A DNA stretch of 64,000 nucleotides from Betaproteobacteria bacterium (GTDB lineage: Bacteria > Pseudomonadota > Gammaproteobacteria > Burkholderiales > Casimicrobiaceae): assembly GCA_016704895.1 (NCBI GenBank), contig JADIZG010000074.1, positions 1 to 64,000 on the forward strand, given 5' to 3'. A program made the translations under genes and the position numbers. The notes under the pieces are model-generated. The model did not search any database, was not told where the DNA came from, and saw only the letters and a program-made list of their open reading frames with translations. Position 1 is the stretch's first letter; each line of letters begins with the position of its first letter. This document shows positions 49,311-59,246 of the stretch, piece after piece.

Positions 49311-52300
49311 GCCGCGACCTTCAGCGCGCGCTCGATCGCGCCGCGTACCACGGCGGCGAGCTCGCCCAGATGCCTCGTGATCATCGTCACGTGACCGCCG
49401 GGCACGAGGTGCGACTCGCAATCCGGCGCAAAACGCATCCATCCCGCGCCGGGGCCGCGGTCGCGCTCCTGCGCCTGGATCACGACGACGTGGCCGTTCC
49501 ACGGGGCGCCCGCATAGCCGTCGATCACGTGGCGGTACCTGAGGTCGATGTCCGAGGTGCGGTCGCGCGCGGCGAGCACTTCCGGCGCGCCGTCCTTCCC
49601 GACCTTGACGAACCGCGCCGCCCGCCGTCACCGGACGAACCCGCGTCGAGCCGAGGGGCCTCCGCCTCGATCAGCACGACAACCGGCACGTCCTCGCCCG
49701 CCGGCCGTGAGCTGCCGCGCCATTTCGTAGGCCACGAGCGCGCCGTTGCAGTGCCCTCCCAGCAGGTAGGGTCCGTGCGGACGAACGGCGCGCAACGCGC
49801 GGACGTGGTCCGCGGCCATCGCCTCGATCGTCCCGGGAATCCGGTCGTCGAGGAGCCCGTGCGGATGCACGATCAGCGTCGGCTGGTCGGGTCCCAGCGC
49901 GAGCGCGAGGGCGCGGCTGTAGAAGCCTCCCGCGGTGAAGTCGCCGTGCAGGAACACGAAGGGCGGACGCGCCCCCCCCGGATGGACCTCGACGATCGGC
50001 GACTTCCCGTCCGGCACGCCTTCCTTCAGCAGCCGCGCCATGCCCGCGAGCGTGTCGTCGATGAACATCGACGTGAGCGGAACCCGGAGCCCGGTCTCGC
50101 GCTCGACGGCGTCGACGAGGCGTGCCGCGAGGAGCGAGTGGCCGCCGATCGCGAAGAAGTGGTCGAGCACGCCGATGTCCTTCACGCCCAGCACTTCCTC
50201 CCAGATCCGCGCGAGGACCCCCTCGAACATGTCCCGTGGCGGAACGCGCAGCCCTTCGTTCGGACGTGCGCTTTCCCCGGGGGCGGGCAGCGCGCGCCGG
50301 TCGACCTTGCCGTTCGCGTTGAGCGGCAGCGCCGGCAGCCACACGATCGCACCCGGAAGCATGTAGTCCGGCAGCGTGCGGCGCAGCTCTCGCCACAGGT
50401 TCGCCGGCGGCGGCGAAGCGGGATCCGAGGGCACGAGCCACGCGACGATCTGGCGCGTCTCGCTCGTCTCGCCGCGCACCATCACCACCGACTCGCGCAC
50501 CTGCGGCAGGCGAGCGAGCGCGCCTTCGATCTCGTCCAGCTCGATGCGGTGGCCGCGGACCTTGACCTGCCGGTCGACGCGACCGAGGAACTCGATCGTC
50601 CCGTCGTCGCGCCAGCGCGCGCGGTCGCCGGTGCGATAGACGCGCCGCGACGGCAGCGGCGCGATCGTCCGCTCGACGAACCGTTCGGCGGTGAGCTCGG
50701 GCCGGCCGAGGTACCCGATCGCGAGCCCCGGCCCGCCGATCACGACCTCGCCCGGCTCGCCGGGCGCCGCCGGGTCGCCGTCGGCGCGCAGCACGAACGC
50801 CTCGGTGTTGGCGATCGGCCGGCCGATCGGGATCGTGATCGCGCCCTCCGCGACGTCGCGGATCTCGTGCCACGTCGCGAACGTCGTCGACTCGGTCGGG
50901 CCGTACACGTGCAGGAGGCGACCGGGCGGTCCCGCCCGCAGCACGTCGCGCACCCAGCGCGGCTCGACCGCCTCGCCGCCGAAGAGCACGGTCCTGCAGT
51001 GCCGGAACGCGGCGGGAACCTCGCGCGCGACGGCGTTGAACAGCGCGGTCGTCACGAAGATCGTCGTCACGCGCTCGGCGTCAAGCGCCGCCGCGAACGC
51101 GCGCGGAGCGATCGCCGTCGTCTTCGCGATCGGCACGATGGACGCCCCGTTGAGGAGCGCGCCCCAGAACTCGAAGGTCGACGCGTCGAAGGCCGGATTG
51201 GCGAGCTGCGCCACGCGATCGTCGGCGCCGAGCTCGACGTAGTCGGTGCCGCAGGCGAGCCGGAGCACCGCGCGGTGCGGGACGACGACACCCTTGGGCT
51301 CGCCGGTCGACCCGGACGTGTAGATCACGTAGGCGGGATCGTCGGGACCCGCGACGTCGTCGGGCGCCGCGTCGGGCAGCGCCGCGAGCCGGGCGGCGTC
51401 GCGGGCGGGCACGATCGCCTGCACGCCGGGGCGCAGGAGCCGGCCGGCGACCATCTCGTCGGCGACGACGTGCGCGATGCGCGCGTCGCCAAGCATGTAG
51501 GCGATGCGCTCGGCGGGCAGTTCAGCGTCGATCGGCACGTAGGCGCCGCCCGCCTTCAGCACCGCGAGCCACGCGACGGCGATGTCCGCCGCCTTCGCCT
51601 GCGATACCGCAACGAACGTCCCCCGGGCGACGCCGGCCTCGCGCAGCGCGTGCGCAAGCCGGTTCGCCTTCGACTCGAGCGCCCCGTAGGCGAGCGTGCC
51701 GATCGCTTGCGCATCGGGATGCGCCGCAGCGATCTCCGCGCAGCGCCGATGCACCGTCGTCGCGTCCGGATAGGGCCGGGCCGTCCGGTTCCAGTCGACG
51801 ACGACCCGCTCGCGCGTCGCCGCGTCCATGATCGGCAGGCTCGCCACCGGACACCCCGGCGCGGCGGCGATCGACGCGACGAGCACCTCGAACTGCCGGG
51901 CCATCCGCTCGATCGTCGCGCGCTCGAACAGGTCCGCGCGGTATTCCCAGTGGACGACGACGCCCTCGGGACCCTCGAGGACCGACGTCGTCAGGTCGAA
52001 CTTCGCGTGGCCGTGGCGCGACGGGTCGCGCCGGACGGCCGCGCCTTCGAGCGCGAGTTCGTTCGTGCCGTGCTCGCGCATCGCGAAGGCCACCTGGAAG
52101 ACCGGGTTGCGCGAAGGGTCGCGCGCCACCCCGAGCGCGTCGACGAGGCGCTCGAAAGGCACCTGCTGGTGCTCGAGCGCTTCCTTCACGCGATCACGCA
52201 CGCGACGCACCATCTCCACGTAGTCCGGGACACCGGACAGGTCGACGCGGATCGCCAGCGTATTGGCGAAGAACCCGACGAGCGGCGCGAGCTCCGGGAC

Positions 52301-53480
52301 GACGCGGCCGCTCACCGGCGTGCCGATCGCGAAATCCCGGTCGCCCGACAGGCGCGAGATCAGCACCTCGAAAGCGGCGAGGAACGCGACGAACGGCGTC
52401 GCACCGTGCTCGCGGCCGAGGGCGGAGAGCGCGCCGGCAGTCTCCCGGCGCATCGATCTCGACACGATTCCCGCGGCGAACGTCAGCGACGGTGGACGGG
52501 CCCGGTCTGCCGGCAGCGCGAGCGTCGGCACGTCGGCCAGTCGCCGCCGCCAGGCGTCGAGCGAGGCGGCCGCGGCCGGCCCGTCGAGCTCCTTCGCGAG
52601 CCAGACCGAGTAGTCGGCGTAGTCCACCGCCAGCGGGGTCCAGCGAGGTTCCCGACCGGCGCGTGCCGCGGCGTACGCTTCGGTGAGGTCGTGCTGGAGC
52701 AGCGGCGTCGACAGCCCGTCGCTGACGATGTGGTGCCACACGCGCAGCAAGGCGTGGCGCCCGCTCGCCCGCCGGAACAGCGTGAACCGGACCGGCGCGG
52801 CGGCGGCGAGGTCGAACGGCCGCTCGATGCGCGCGCGCACCTCGGCGTCCAGGTCGTCGTCGCGCCCGGACAGGTCGACGAATTCGAGCGCGATCGAGGG
52901 CTCGTCGTCGACTTGCTGGCGCGGCTCGCCGTCGACGACGGCGAAACGTGTCCGCAACGAGCTTTGCCGGCGTGCGACCTGGACGATCGCCGTGCGCAGC
53001 GCGTCGACGTCGAGCTCGCCGTCGATGTGCCACAGACGCGACTCGTGGTACGCGGCGCCCGCCGGATCGAGACGGTGCAGGAACCATGCGCGGGCCTGGC
53101 ATGCGCGACAGGGGGACCGGGGCGCCTGGCGCGCGTCGCGGGATCGGGCGCACGCTCGCCGGCATCGCCCGCGCCTGCACGATGCGCCGCGCCATGCCGA
53201 CCACGGTGCCGGCATCCTCGAACAGCGCCTGCACCGGGATCTCGACGCCGAAGACGGCGCGCACCTGATCGAGCAGGTCCGCCCCGCGCAGCGAATCGCC
53301 GCCCATCATGAAGAAGTCCGCGTCGCGATCGACGCGCTTCAACCGCAGCATGGCCGCCCACAGGCCGGCCAGCGCGGCCTCCAGCGCGCCGGCCGCGGAG
53401 CGCGACGGCGCGTCGGCGGACGCAGGCGGTGGGGCGATGTCGTCGTGCGGGGCCAAGGCGGGTGCGCGGGACCGGTGCAT
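49307..53480 (-). CDS. Nonribosomal peptide synthetase, PCP-C-A-PCP-TE (three or more frame breaks)
   Basis: About 1,390 residues. PCP1: FFMMGGDSLRGADLL near 60, with the phosphopantetheine Ser. C domain: HHIVSDGLS near 245. A domain: YTSGSTGEPKG, YGPTESTT, YRTGDRARW and NGKVDRR, in order. PCP2: FFAIGGHSLLAARL near 1,100. TE: GGHCNGALVAYEMA with Cys as nucleophile and the late His in PGGHVTMI. Reading the A-domain pocket by eye gives about D-A-F-F-L-G-V-T-F-K, like codes reported for Ile/Val. Frame changes near 53100 (PCP1/C) and near 49670 and 49625 (TE) join parts that clearly belong together. An N-terminal PCP without its own A domain must be loaded in trans, most simply by the ligase 43 bases upstream. 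Confidence 0.85.
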
Positions 53481-53522
53481 GCTGCGCGCGCGTGCGTTGC
53501 CCTGCCGCCGGTCCGCCCCGGA

Positions 53523-55321
53523 TTATACGTCGTCGCGCGTCCCTGGCCCCCGGGCGAGCGCGCACTCGAGCGCACGCGCCATCGTGTCCGGCGTCGTCTC
53601 CGCGTCTGGACGCCAGTCCGGATCGAGGGCCGCGCCGAACACCCCGCGCGCGGCGTCGGCGAGTGCGCGCGCGCGTTCGGCATCGCCGCCCTGCGAAGCG
53701 AAGCTGGCGCCGGCGGGCCACGCGTCGAGCCCGAACACGTATGCCCACAGCGCGGCTAGCGCGGCAGCGAGCGGCGTGGCGTCGTCGGCCCCCTCGGCGA
53801 CGGCGGCCGGCAGGCCGTAGCGCTCGGCCAGATCGCCGCGCCGGAACTTGCCCGACGCGGTACGCGGCAGCGCATCGACGCGCCACACGCGCTTGGGCGC
53901 CCGTCTCGCACCGAGCCGCGCGCGCAGCCGCGCGAGCACGTCGTCGGCGTCGAAGCTCGCGCCCGGCCCCACCACGACCGCCGCGCCGACCTCCTCGCCG
54001 AGCGTCGCGTGCGGCATCCCGAAACCCGCGCCGTCGACGACACCCGGCAGTTCGCGCAGCGCGTCGTCGATCTCGACCGGCGCGATCTTCTCGCCGCCGC
54101 GGTTGATCATCTCGCGCGTGCGTCCGACCAGTCGAAGCTCGCCGCCGTCGCCGAAGCGCGCGAGGTCGCCCGGGCGGTACCAGCCGTCGGCGAAGACGAG
54201 CGCGTCGAGCGCCGGATCGTCGAGGTAGCCGGCGAACACCTGGGGGCCGCGAACGTGCACTTCGCCGACCTCGCCCTGCGCGACCTCGTCGCCGCTCTCG
54301 TCGAGAAGCCGGATCTCGCAGCCGAGCGGCGTCCCGAGCGCGCCGGCGATCCGTGGCGCGGGAGGCAGGCCTTGCTGCGTGATGACACCGGTCTCCGTGG
54401 TGGCGAGCCCGGCGACGACCGGGACGCCGAACGTCGACTCCAACCGGCCAATCTCACTCGCGCCGAGCGCGCCGGATGCCGGGCGCAGGAAGCGCAGCGA
54501 CGGATAGCGGACCGTGTGTCGACTGCGCGCGACGAGGTCGCGCATGATCGTGAACGCGGTCGAGACGAAAGTGACGCGCCCTGCGCGCAGGGTGATCTCG
54601 AGCGCGGCGACGTCGGCCTCGCCGAGGATCTCGACCGTCGCGCCGGCGATCGCAGGCATCAGGAGCGCCGTGCGCATGCCGTTCGCGAGATGCAGGGGCG
54701 TCAGCACCGCGGAACGATCGGCCGGACCGACGGCCAGTCGCGCGGCCACGGCGCGCGACGTCCATGCGACCTGCCGGTGCGACAGCGGCACGAGCTTCGG
54801 CCGGCCGGTGGTGCCGGACGTCGTGCAGACGTAGGCGACCGAGGGTGCGAGCGTGGGCGCCCGGTCGAGCGAGACTGCTGGCTGCGCGAGCGTCCAGTCG
54901 AACGCACCTGCAGGCGCATCGGGCACGGGCGCGACCTCGACGATCGCGATGCCGAGCCGTTCCGCCGCGATCCGCCACGCGGCTGACGCTCCCGCGTCGA
55001 TGGCGAGCGCCTTCGGCCGCAGCCGCGCGAGCAAGGGACCAGCGCTCGCGCCCGGCGCGTCCGCCGGCAACGGTGCCAGCGTCGCGGCTGCGGGCAGGAC
55101 GATCGTCGCCGCAGCCGTCGCTGCGCGGTCGGCCACCGCCCAGGCGAGCACGTCGCCGCGAGCCAGTCCCCAGCGCGCGGCCTCCACCGCCCGTGCGCGC
55201 GCGAGCGCGGCGCAGTCCGAGCGGCTCAGCGGCGCGCGTCCCGGCGCGTCGAGCACCGCGGCGTGCGGCGCCGCGGCGGCGAGCCGTGCGAAAGCACGCC
55301 AAGATCGTCGTCGCCGCTCAA
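53523..55321 (-). CDS. AMP-ligase with serine-less C-terminal carrier domain (ligase 1)
   Basis: About 600 residues of the acyl-CoA synthetase/NRPS adenylation type. The AMP-binding loop TTSGTTGRPKLVPLSH is near 155; GLATTETGVITQQG, GWYRPGDLARFG and the catalytic Lys of RTASGKFRRGD near 500 follow. A carrier-like domain comes last (LAALWAYVFGLD, FASQGGDAERARALAD), but the modifiable Ser is Ala (GGDA, not GGDS). A frame change near 55290 separates the first ~12 residues; TTG 55321 (reading SGDDDLGVL) is the best start by comparison with ligase 2. It should activate a carboxylic acid for PCP1 of the downstream synthetase; the acid is unknown. Confidence 0.75.
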
Positions 55322-55383
55322 GGCGGGTTCCCCGTCCCTCCCGGTGTACAGTGCGCGGCACGGGGCGCCTTGCCCCGCCTTGA
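55318..55383. promoter_or_regulatory. Nested inverted repeat in divergent ligase 1 / Bug promoter region
   Basis: TCAAGGCGGG (55318-55327) is matched by CCCGCCTTGA (55374-55383), and inside it CCCCGT pairs with ACGGGG. The gap between the divergent starts is only about 75 bases, so both promoters must overlap this repeat. An operator is possible; no matching regulator gene is nearby. Confidence 0.4.
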
Positions 55384-55395
55384 AGAGTGCACACC

Positions 55396-56391
55396 ATGAT
55401 GGTCTCGCGCCGCGGGCTCGCCGCGATCCTCGCCGCCGCATGCCTCGCGACCGCCGCCGACGCAGCGCGGGCCGACGACCCGGTCTGGCCGCAGCGGGCG
55501 GTGCGTCTGGTCGCCGCGCAACAGGCCGGCTCGGCCACCGATCGGGTGGCGCGCATCCTCGCCGACTTCCTCGTCGGCCTGTGGAAGCAGCCGGTCGTCG
55601 TCGACAACCGGCCGGGCGCGAGCGGTGCCATCGGCACCCAGATCGCCGCGCGCGCCGAACCGGACGGATACACGCTCCTCGTCGGGGGCACGTCGAGCCT
55701 GGTGACCCATCCGGAGATCGCGCCGGACGTCGGCTTCGACGTCGAGCGCGACTTCGTCGCGATCGGCCGCGTCGCCTACGTGCCCTTCGTGCTCGCGGTG
55801 AACGCGCGGGTCCCGGCAGCGAGCGTCGCCGAGCTGGTGGCGCTCGCGCGCGAACGGCCGGGGCGCGTCTCGTTCGCGACAGCCGGGGCGGGCGCGTTCT
55901 CGGCCTTCGCGCTGCGTGCGATCGCGCAGGCGTCCGGCGCCGAGTTCCTGTCGGTCGAATACAAGGGATCGAGCACGGCGACGCTCGACCTCGTCGCCGG
56001 GCGCGTCGACGCACGCGTGAGCGAGCTCGACGCGGTGCTTCCGCACGCTGCCGCCGGCACGGTCCGCATCCTGGCGGTGGCCGGCCAGCGGCGCAGCTCG
56101 CAGATCCCCGACGTTCCCACGCTCGCCGAGTCGGGCGTCCCCGGCGTGGAGCTGACGCCCTGGTACGGCGTGCTCGCGCCTGCCGGCATCGATGCCGCGG
56201 TGCGCGCACGCCTCGAAGCAGCGTACGCGGCGGCGATCCAGGATCCGACCGTGCGTTCGCGATTGGAGGCGATCGGCTACGACCCGGCGCGCGACGCACC
56301 GGGCGAGTTCGCGCGCGCGATCCGGCAGGATCGTCTCGCGGCTCGCGCCATCATGCGCGTGGCGGGATCCGGCGCTACGCGGGCGCGCTGA
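55396..56391 (+). CDS. Bug/TctC-family periplasmic binding protein
   Basis: 331 residues with a signal peptide (LAAILAAACLATAADAARA before DDPVWP). The Bug fold is clear: AVRLVAAQQAGSATDRVARIL, VVDNRPGASGAIGTQIAARA, the domain-swap region VEYKGSSTATLDLVAGRVD, and the C-terminal TLAESGVPGVELTPWYGVLAPAG. Such proteins bind carboxylates or amides and usually serve TTT transporters, but many are orphans, as here. ATG 55396 or 55399 is possible. It is divergent from ligase 1. A decayed second copy at 58547-59240 has the same placement relative to ligase 2. The gene is intact. Confidence 0.85.
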   Translation: MMVSRRGLAAILAAACLATAADAARADDPVWPQRAVRLVAAQQAGSATDRVARILADFLVGLWKQPVVVDNRPGASGAIGTQIAARAEPDGYTLLVGGTSSLVTHPEIAPDVGFDVERDFVAIGRVAYVPFVLAVNARVPAASVAELVALARERPGRVSFATAGAGAFSAFALRAIAQASGAEFLSVEYKGSSTATLDLVAGRVDARVSELDAVLPHAAAGTVRILAVAGQRRSSQIPDVPTLAESGVPGVELTPWYGVLAPAGIDAAVRARLEAAYAAAIQDPTVRSRLEAIGYDPARDAPGEFARAIRQDRLAARAIMRVAGSGATRAR

Positions 56392-56446
56392 GCCCGTCCC
56401 CGGGGCGCGTCCCCGCGACGTCCGACCGCCGGTTCGCGTCATGCGG

Positions 56447-58259
56447 TCAGCCGCCGACGGCTCGGCGCGCGCGCTCGATGCGCGCCGCCATGCCTGCGAG
56501 CGTGTCGGCATCCTCTTCGACGGCGCCGGGCGGCAGCTCGACGCCGAAGACCTCGCGCACCTGTTCGACCAGCCGGGCGGCCAGCCCGGCGTCGCCGCCG
56601 AGCTGCCCGAAATCGTCGCAGGATCGGATGTCGTTCCGGCGCAGCAGGCCGCACCACAGGCCGGCGAGCGCGGCCTCGAGAGGCGAGAATGCCGGAGCAT
56701 CGTCCTCGACGGTGTCGACCGCGGCATCGGCGGCGTCGCCGCTCCACAGGCGGGCGAGCTCGGCACGCAGCACCTTGCCCGCATCGTTCCTGGGCAGCGC
56801 GTCGACGAACCAGACGTGCCGCGGCGCCCGTCGCAGCCCGAGCGCCGCCCGCGCGCTCGACTGCACTTCCGCTTCGGTCAGCGGGACGCCGGGGTCGCGC
56901 ACGATGGCCGCCACGACCTCCTGGCCGAGCCGCGGGTGCGGGATGCCGAAGGCCGCGGCATCCGACACGCCGGGAATCGCCCGAAGCACGGCGTCGATCT
57001 GCAGCGGCGCGAGCTTTTCGCCGCCGCGGTTGATGACCTCGGTTGCGCGACCGACCAGGCGGACCTCGCCGTCCTCGTCGATGCGGGCCAGGTCGCCCAT
57101 CCGGAACCAGCCGTCCTCGAACGCCGCCGCGTTCAGTTCGGGATCGTCGAAGTAGCCGTCGAAGATCTGCGGGCCCCGCACCTGGAGCTCGCCAACTTCC
57201 CCCGGAGCGACGACACGCCCGTCGTCGCCGACGATCCGGATCTCGCATTCGACCGGCGTCGCCGACCGATCCAGGCTTGCGCGGCGCGGGCGGGCAGGCG
57301 CTGGTGCAGCACCATCCGGTCTCGGTCGCCCTGAGCCCCGTGACGGCGGGGACGCCGAGCAGCCGCTCCAGCAGGCGAACTCGTGGGGCCTGAGCCGGCC
57401 GAGGCGGCGCGAATGAAGCGCAGCCGTCCGCGGCGAGGACGCCGGCCGGCGCGGACGCGCTCGATGACCTCGCGCAGGATCGTGAACGAGGCCGAGACGT
57501 ACGTGATCGCGTCCTCGTCGATCGCGTCCAGCAGCGCGCCAGCATCCGCTTCCGGCAGGCAGCGCACGCTGCCGCCGTTCAGCACCGCGAGCATCAACGC
57601 GGTCCGCAGGCCGTTGGCGAGATGCAGCGGCGTCAGGTGGCCCGACACGTCGTCATGCGTCATAGAAAGCCGTGCACCCATCGCACGAGCCGTGACCAGC
57701 AGCTGCCGGTGCCCGTGCGGGACGAGCTTCGGCTGTCCCGTCGTGCCCGACGTCGCGCCGATGTAGGCCCATCGGGCGTCCAGGCGCCGCGCGCCGTCGA
57801 GCGAGGCCGCGGGCCGCCGGAGTGCCAGCCCGAACGAACCCGCCTCGGCCGAACCATCGGGAGCCATCTCGACCTCGGCGACGCCGAGCCGACGCGCTGC
57901 CTCGCGCAGCGCACGATTTCCGCCGGCGGGAACGACGGCCGCCTTCGCCCCGACGCGCCGAATCAACGCGATGAAATCGTCGACGCTCAAGGTCGGGTCG
58001 AACAGCGCCAGCGTCGACGACGCCGGCAGGATCGCGAGCGTGGCAGCACACTCGACTCGATCGGGCACCGCCGCCGCGAGTACGTCGCCGCGTTCGATGC
58101 CCCACGAGGCGAGCCGGCCTCGCGCATCCGGATCACGTGCGCGCGAGGAACCCAGGTCATCGGCATGCGCGACGGCGCGCTGAACACCGGCGCCGTCGGG
58201 CGTGCGGCGGCATGTGCCTGCAGGCACGCCGTGATGTCGTCGTCAGGCATTGCACTCAT
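56447..58259 (-). CDS. AMP-ligase with serine-less carrier domain (ligase 2; four or more frame breaks)
   Basis: About 600 residues, paralogous to ligase 1 in every segment. N-terminus MSAMPDDDITACLQAHAA; AMP loop GATSGTTGQPKLVPHGH; GWFRMGDLARID; VINRGGEKLAP; catalytic Lys in RNDAGKVLRAEL; C-terminal carrier-like domain LAGLWCGLLRR, FGQLGGDAGLAARLVEQ, again with Ala for Ser. Frame changes near 58175, 57395, 57310 and 57240 make it the most broken gene of the window, so it may be a decaying duplicate rather than a victim of sequencing error. It lies after the intact Bug gene and is divergent from the Bug remnant. Confidence 0.65.
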
Positions 58260-58546
58260 CTCGCACTGTCGAGGAGCCACCGAGCGGATGGCTGCCGAGT
58301 GTAGCGACTCCTGCGACAAAGGGAACCATCGCGCTTGGCGGCGCCGATCCCGGGGCGTCCGGCCTCCGCTGCAAGGACACCTGAACGCCGGCGGTGGCGT
58401 CGCGCCGGGCGTCGTCCATCCCCTCGGGAGGGAAACGTGGCAGGCGTGGCCCAAGCGATGGGTCGCGCGTGGGACGGCACGCCGCCTCTGCCGATGCTGG
58501 AGCAAGACCGGGTTGCCCGATGGCCGCCCTTCCCGAGTTGCATCCG

Positions 58547-59240
58547 ATGAACCACGACGACCCGAACTGCGCGCGCTGCCGGGCTCGCGATCGTGCTCCC
58601 GACTCCAGGCACGCCCATCGGCGCGGATGCGACGTTTCGCGATCGCCCGGTGCAACTCATCGCAGCGCAGGAGCCCGGGACCGCCGCCGACGAGGCGGCT
58701 CGCATCCTCGCCGACGCGTTGGAGCAGCACCGGGGCCGAGCGGTCGCCGTCGAAAACCGGCCCGGCGCAGCAGTTCGTCGCAGCCACAGGCGTCGACATG
58801 ACGCCGATCGAGTACAAGGGTGCCGCGAGCGCGATTGCCGACCTCGTCGCCGGTCGCATCGTTTTCCCGTCGAAGGGAATCGCGGCGCCGGAGGCGCAGG
58901 CGTAGGCCGATCGCGTCCGGCTGCTCGCGGTCGCCACGTCGAAAAGAGTCAGAGCCGCGCCCGAGCTGCGGACGAATGCGGAGCAGCGGCTGCCGTCGGT
59001 TGGCGTTGCGCCTGGTTACTGGATGCACACCTATGCCAGGGTCGCTCCCGAGGTCGACCAACGCCTGCGCGACGCTATCGCGGCCGCCCCGGATTCACCG
59101 GTTCTTCGCGAACGGATCCTGGCGCTCGGCGACGAACTTGCCGACGACGATGCGCCGGCGTTCGCGCGCCCGGTCGCCGAGGACACGCGGTCGGCACGCG
59201 GCGTCCTCTGGCCTCCTGCGGCGAAGCCCTGGCCGACCCG
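58547..59240 (+). pseudogene. Remnant of a Bug/TctC-family binding protein gene
   Basis: Fragments in three frames follow the order of the intact Bug protein at 55396-56391: RPVQLIAAQEPGTAADEAARI and VENRPGAA (58645-58770), then IEYKGAASAIADLVAGRI (58806-58858), an in-frame TAG at 58903-58905, and a tail LRTNAEQRLPSVGVAPGYW and RERILALGD to about 59240. The middle ~100 residues are missing. With ligase 2 it mirrors the ligase 1 / Bug pair, so it is best seen as the decayed half of a duplication. The preceding 58260-58546 holds no supported gene. Confidence 0.75.
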
Positions 59241-59246
59241 CGCCGC

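Noticed and set aside
49307..49579. A separate small thioesterase gene after the NRPS
   Set aside because: Its sequence (ending PGGHVTMI...) is the C-terminal part of the NRPS thioesterase domain displaced by frame breaks.
58256..58705. Minus-strand open frame upstream of ligase 2
   Set aside because: Composition is shadow-like and it overlaps the Bug remnant on the plus strand; no recognisable domain.
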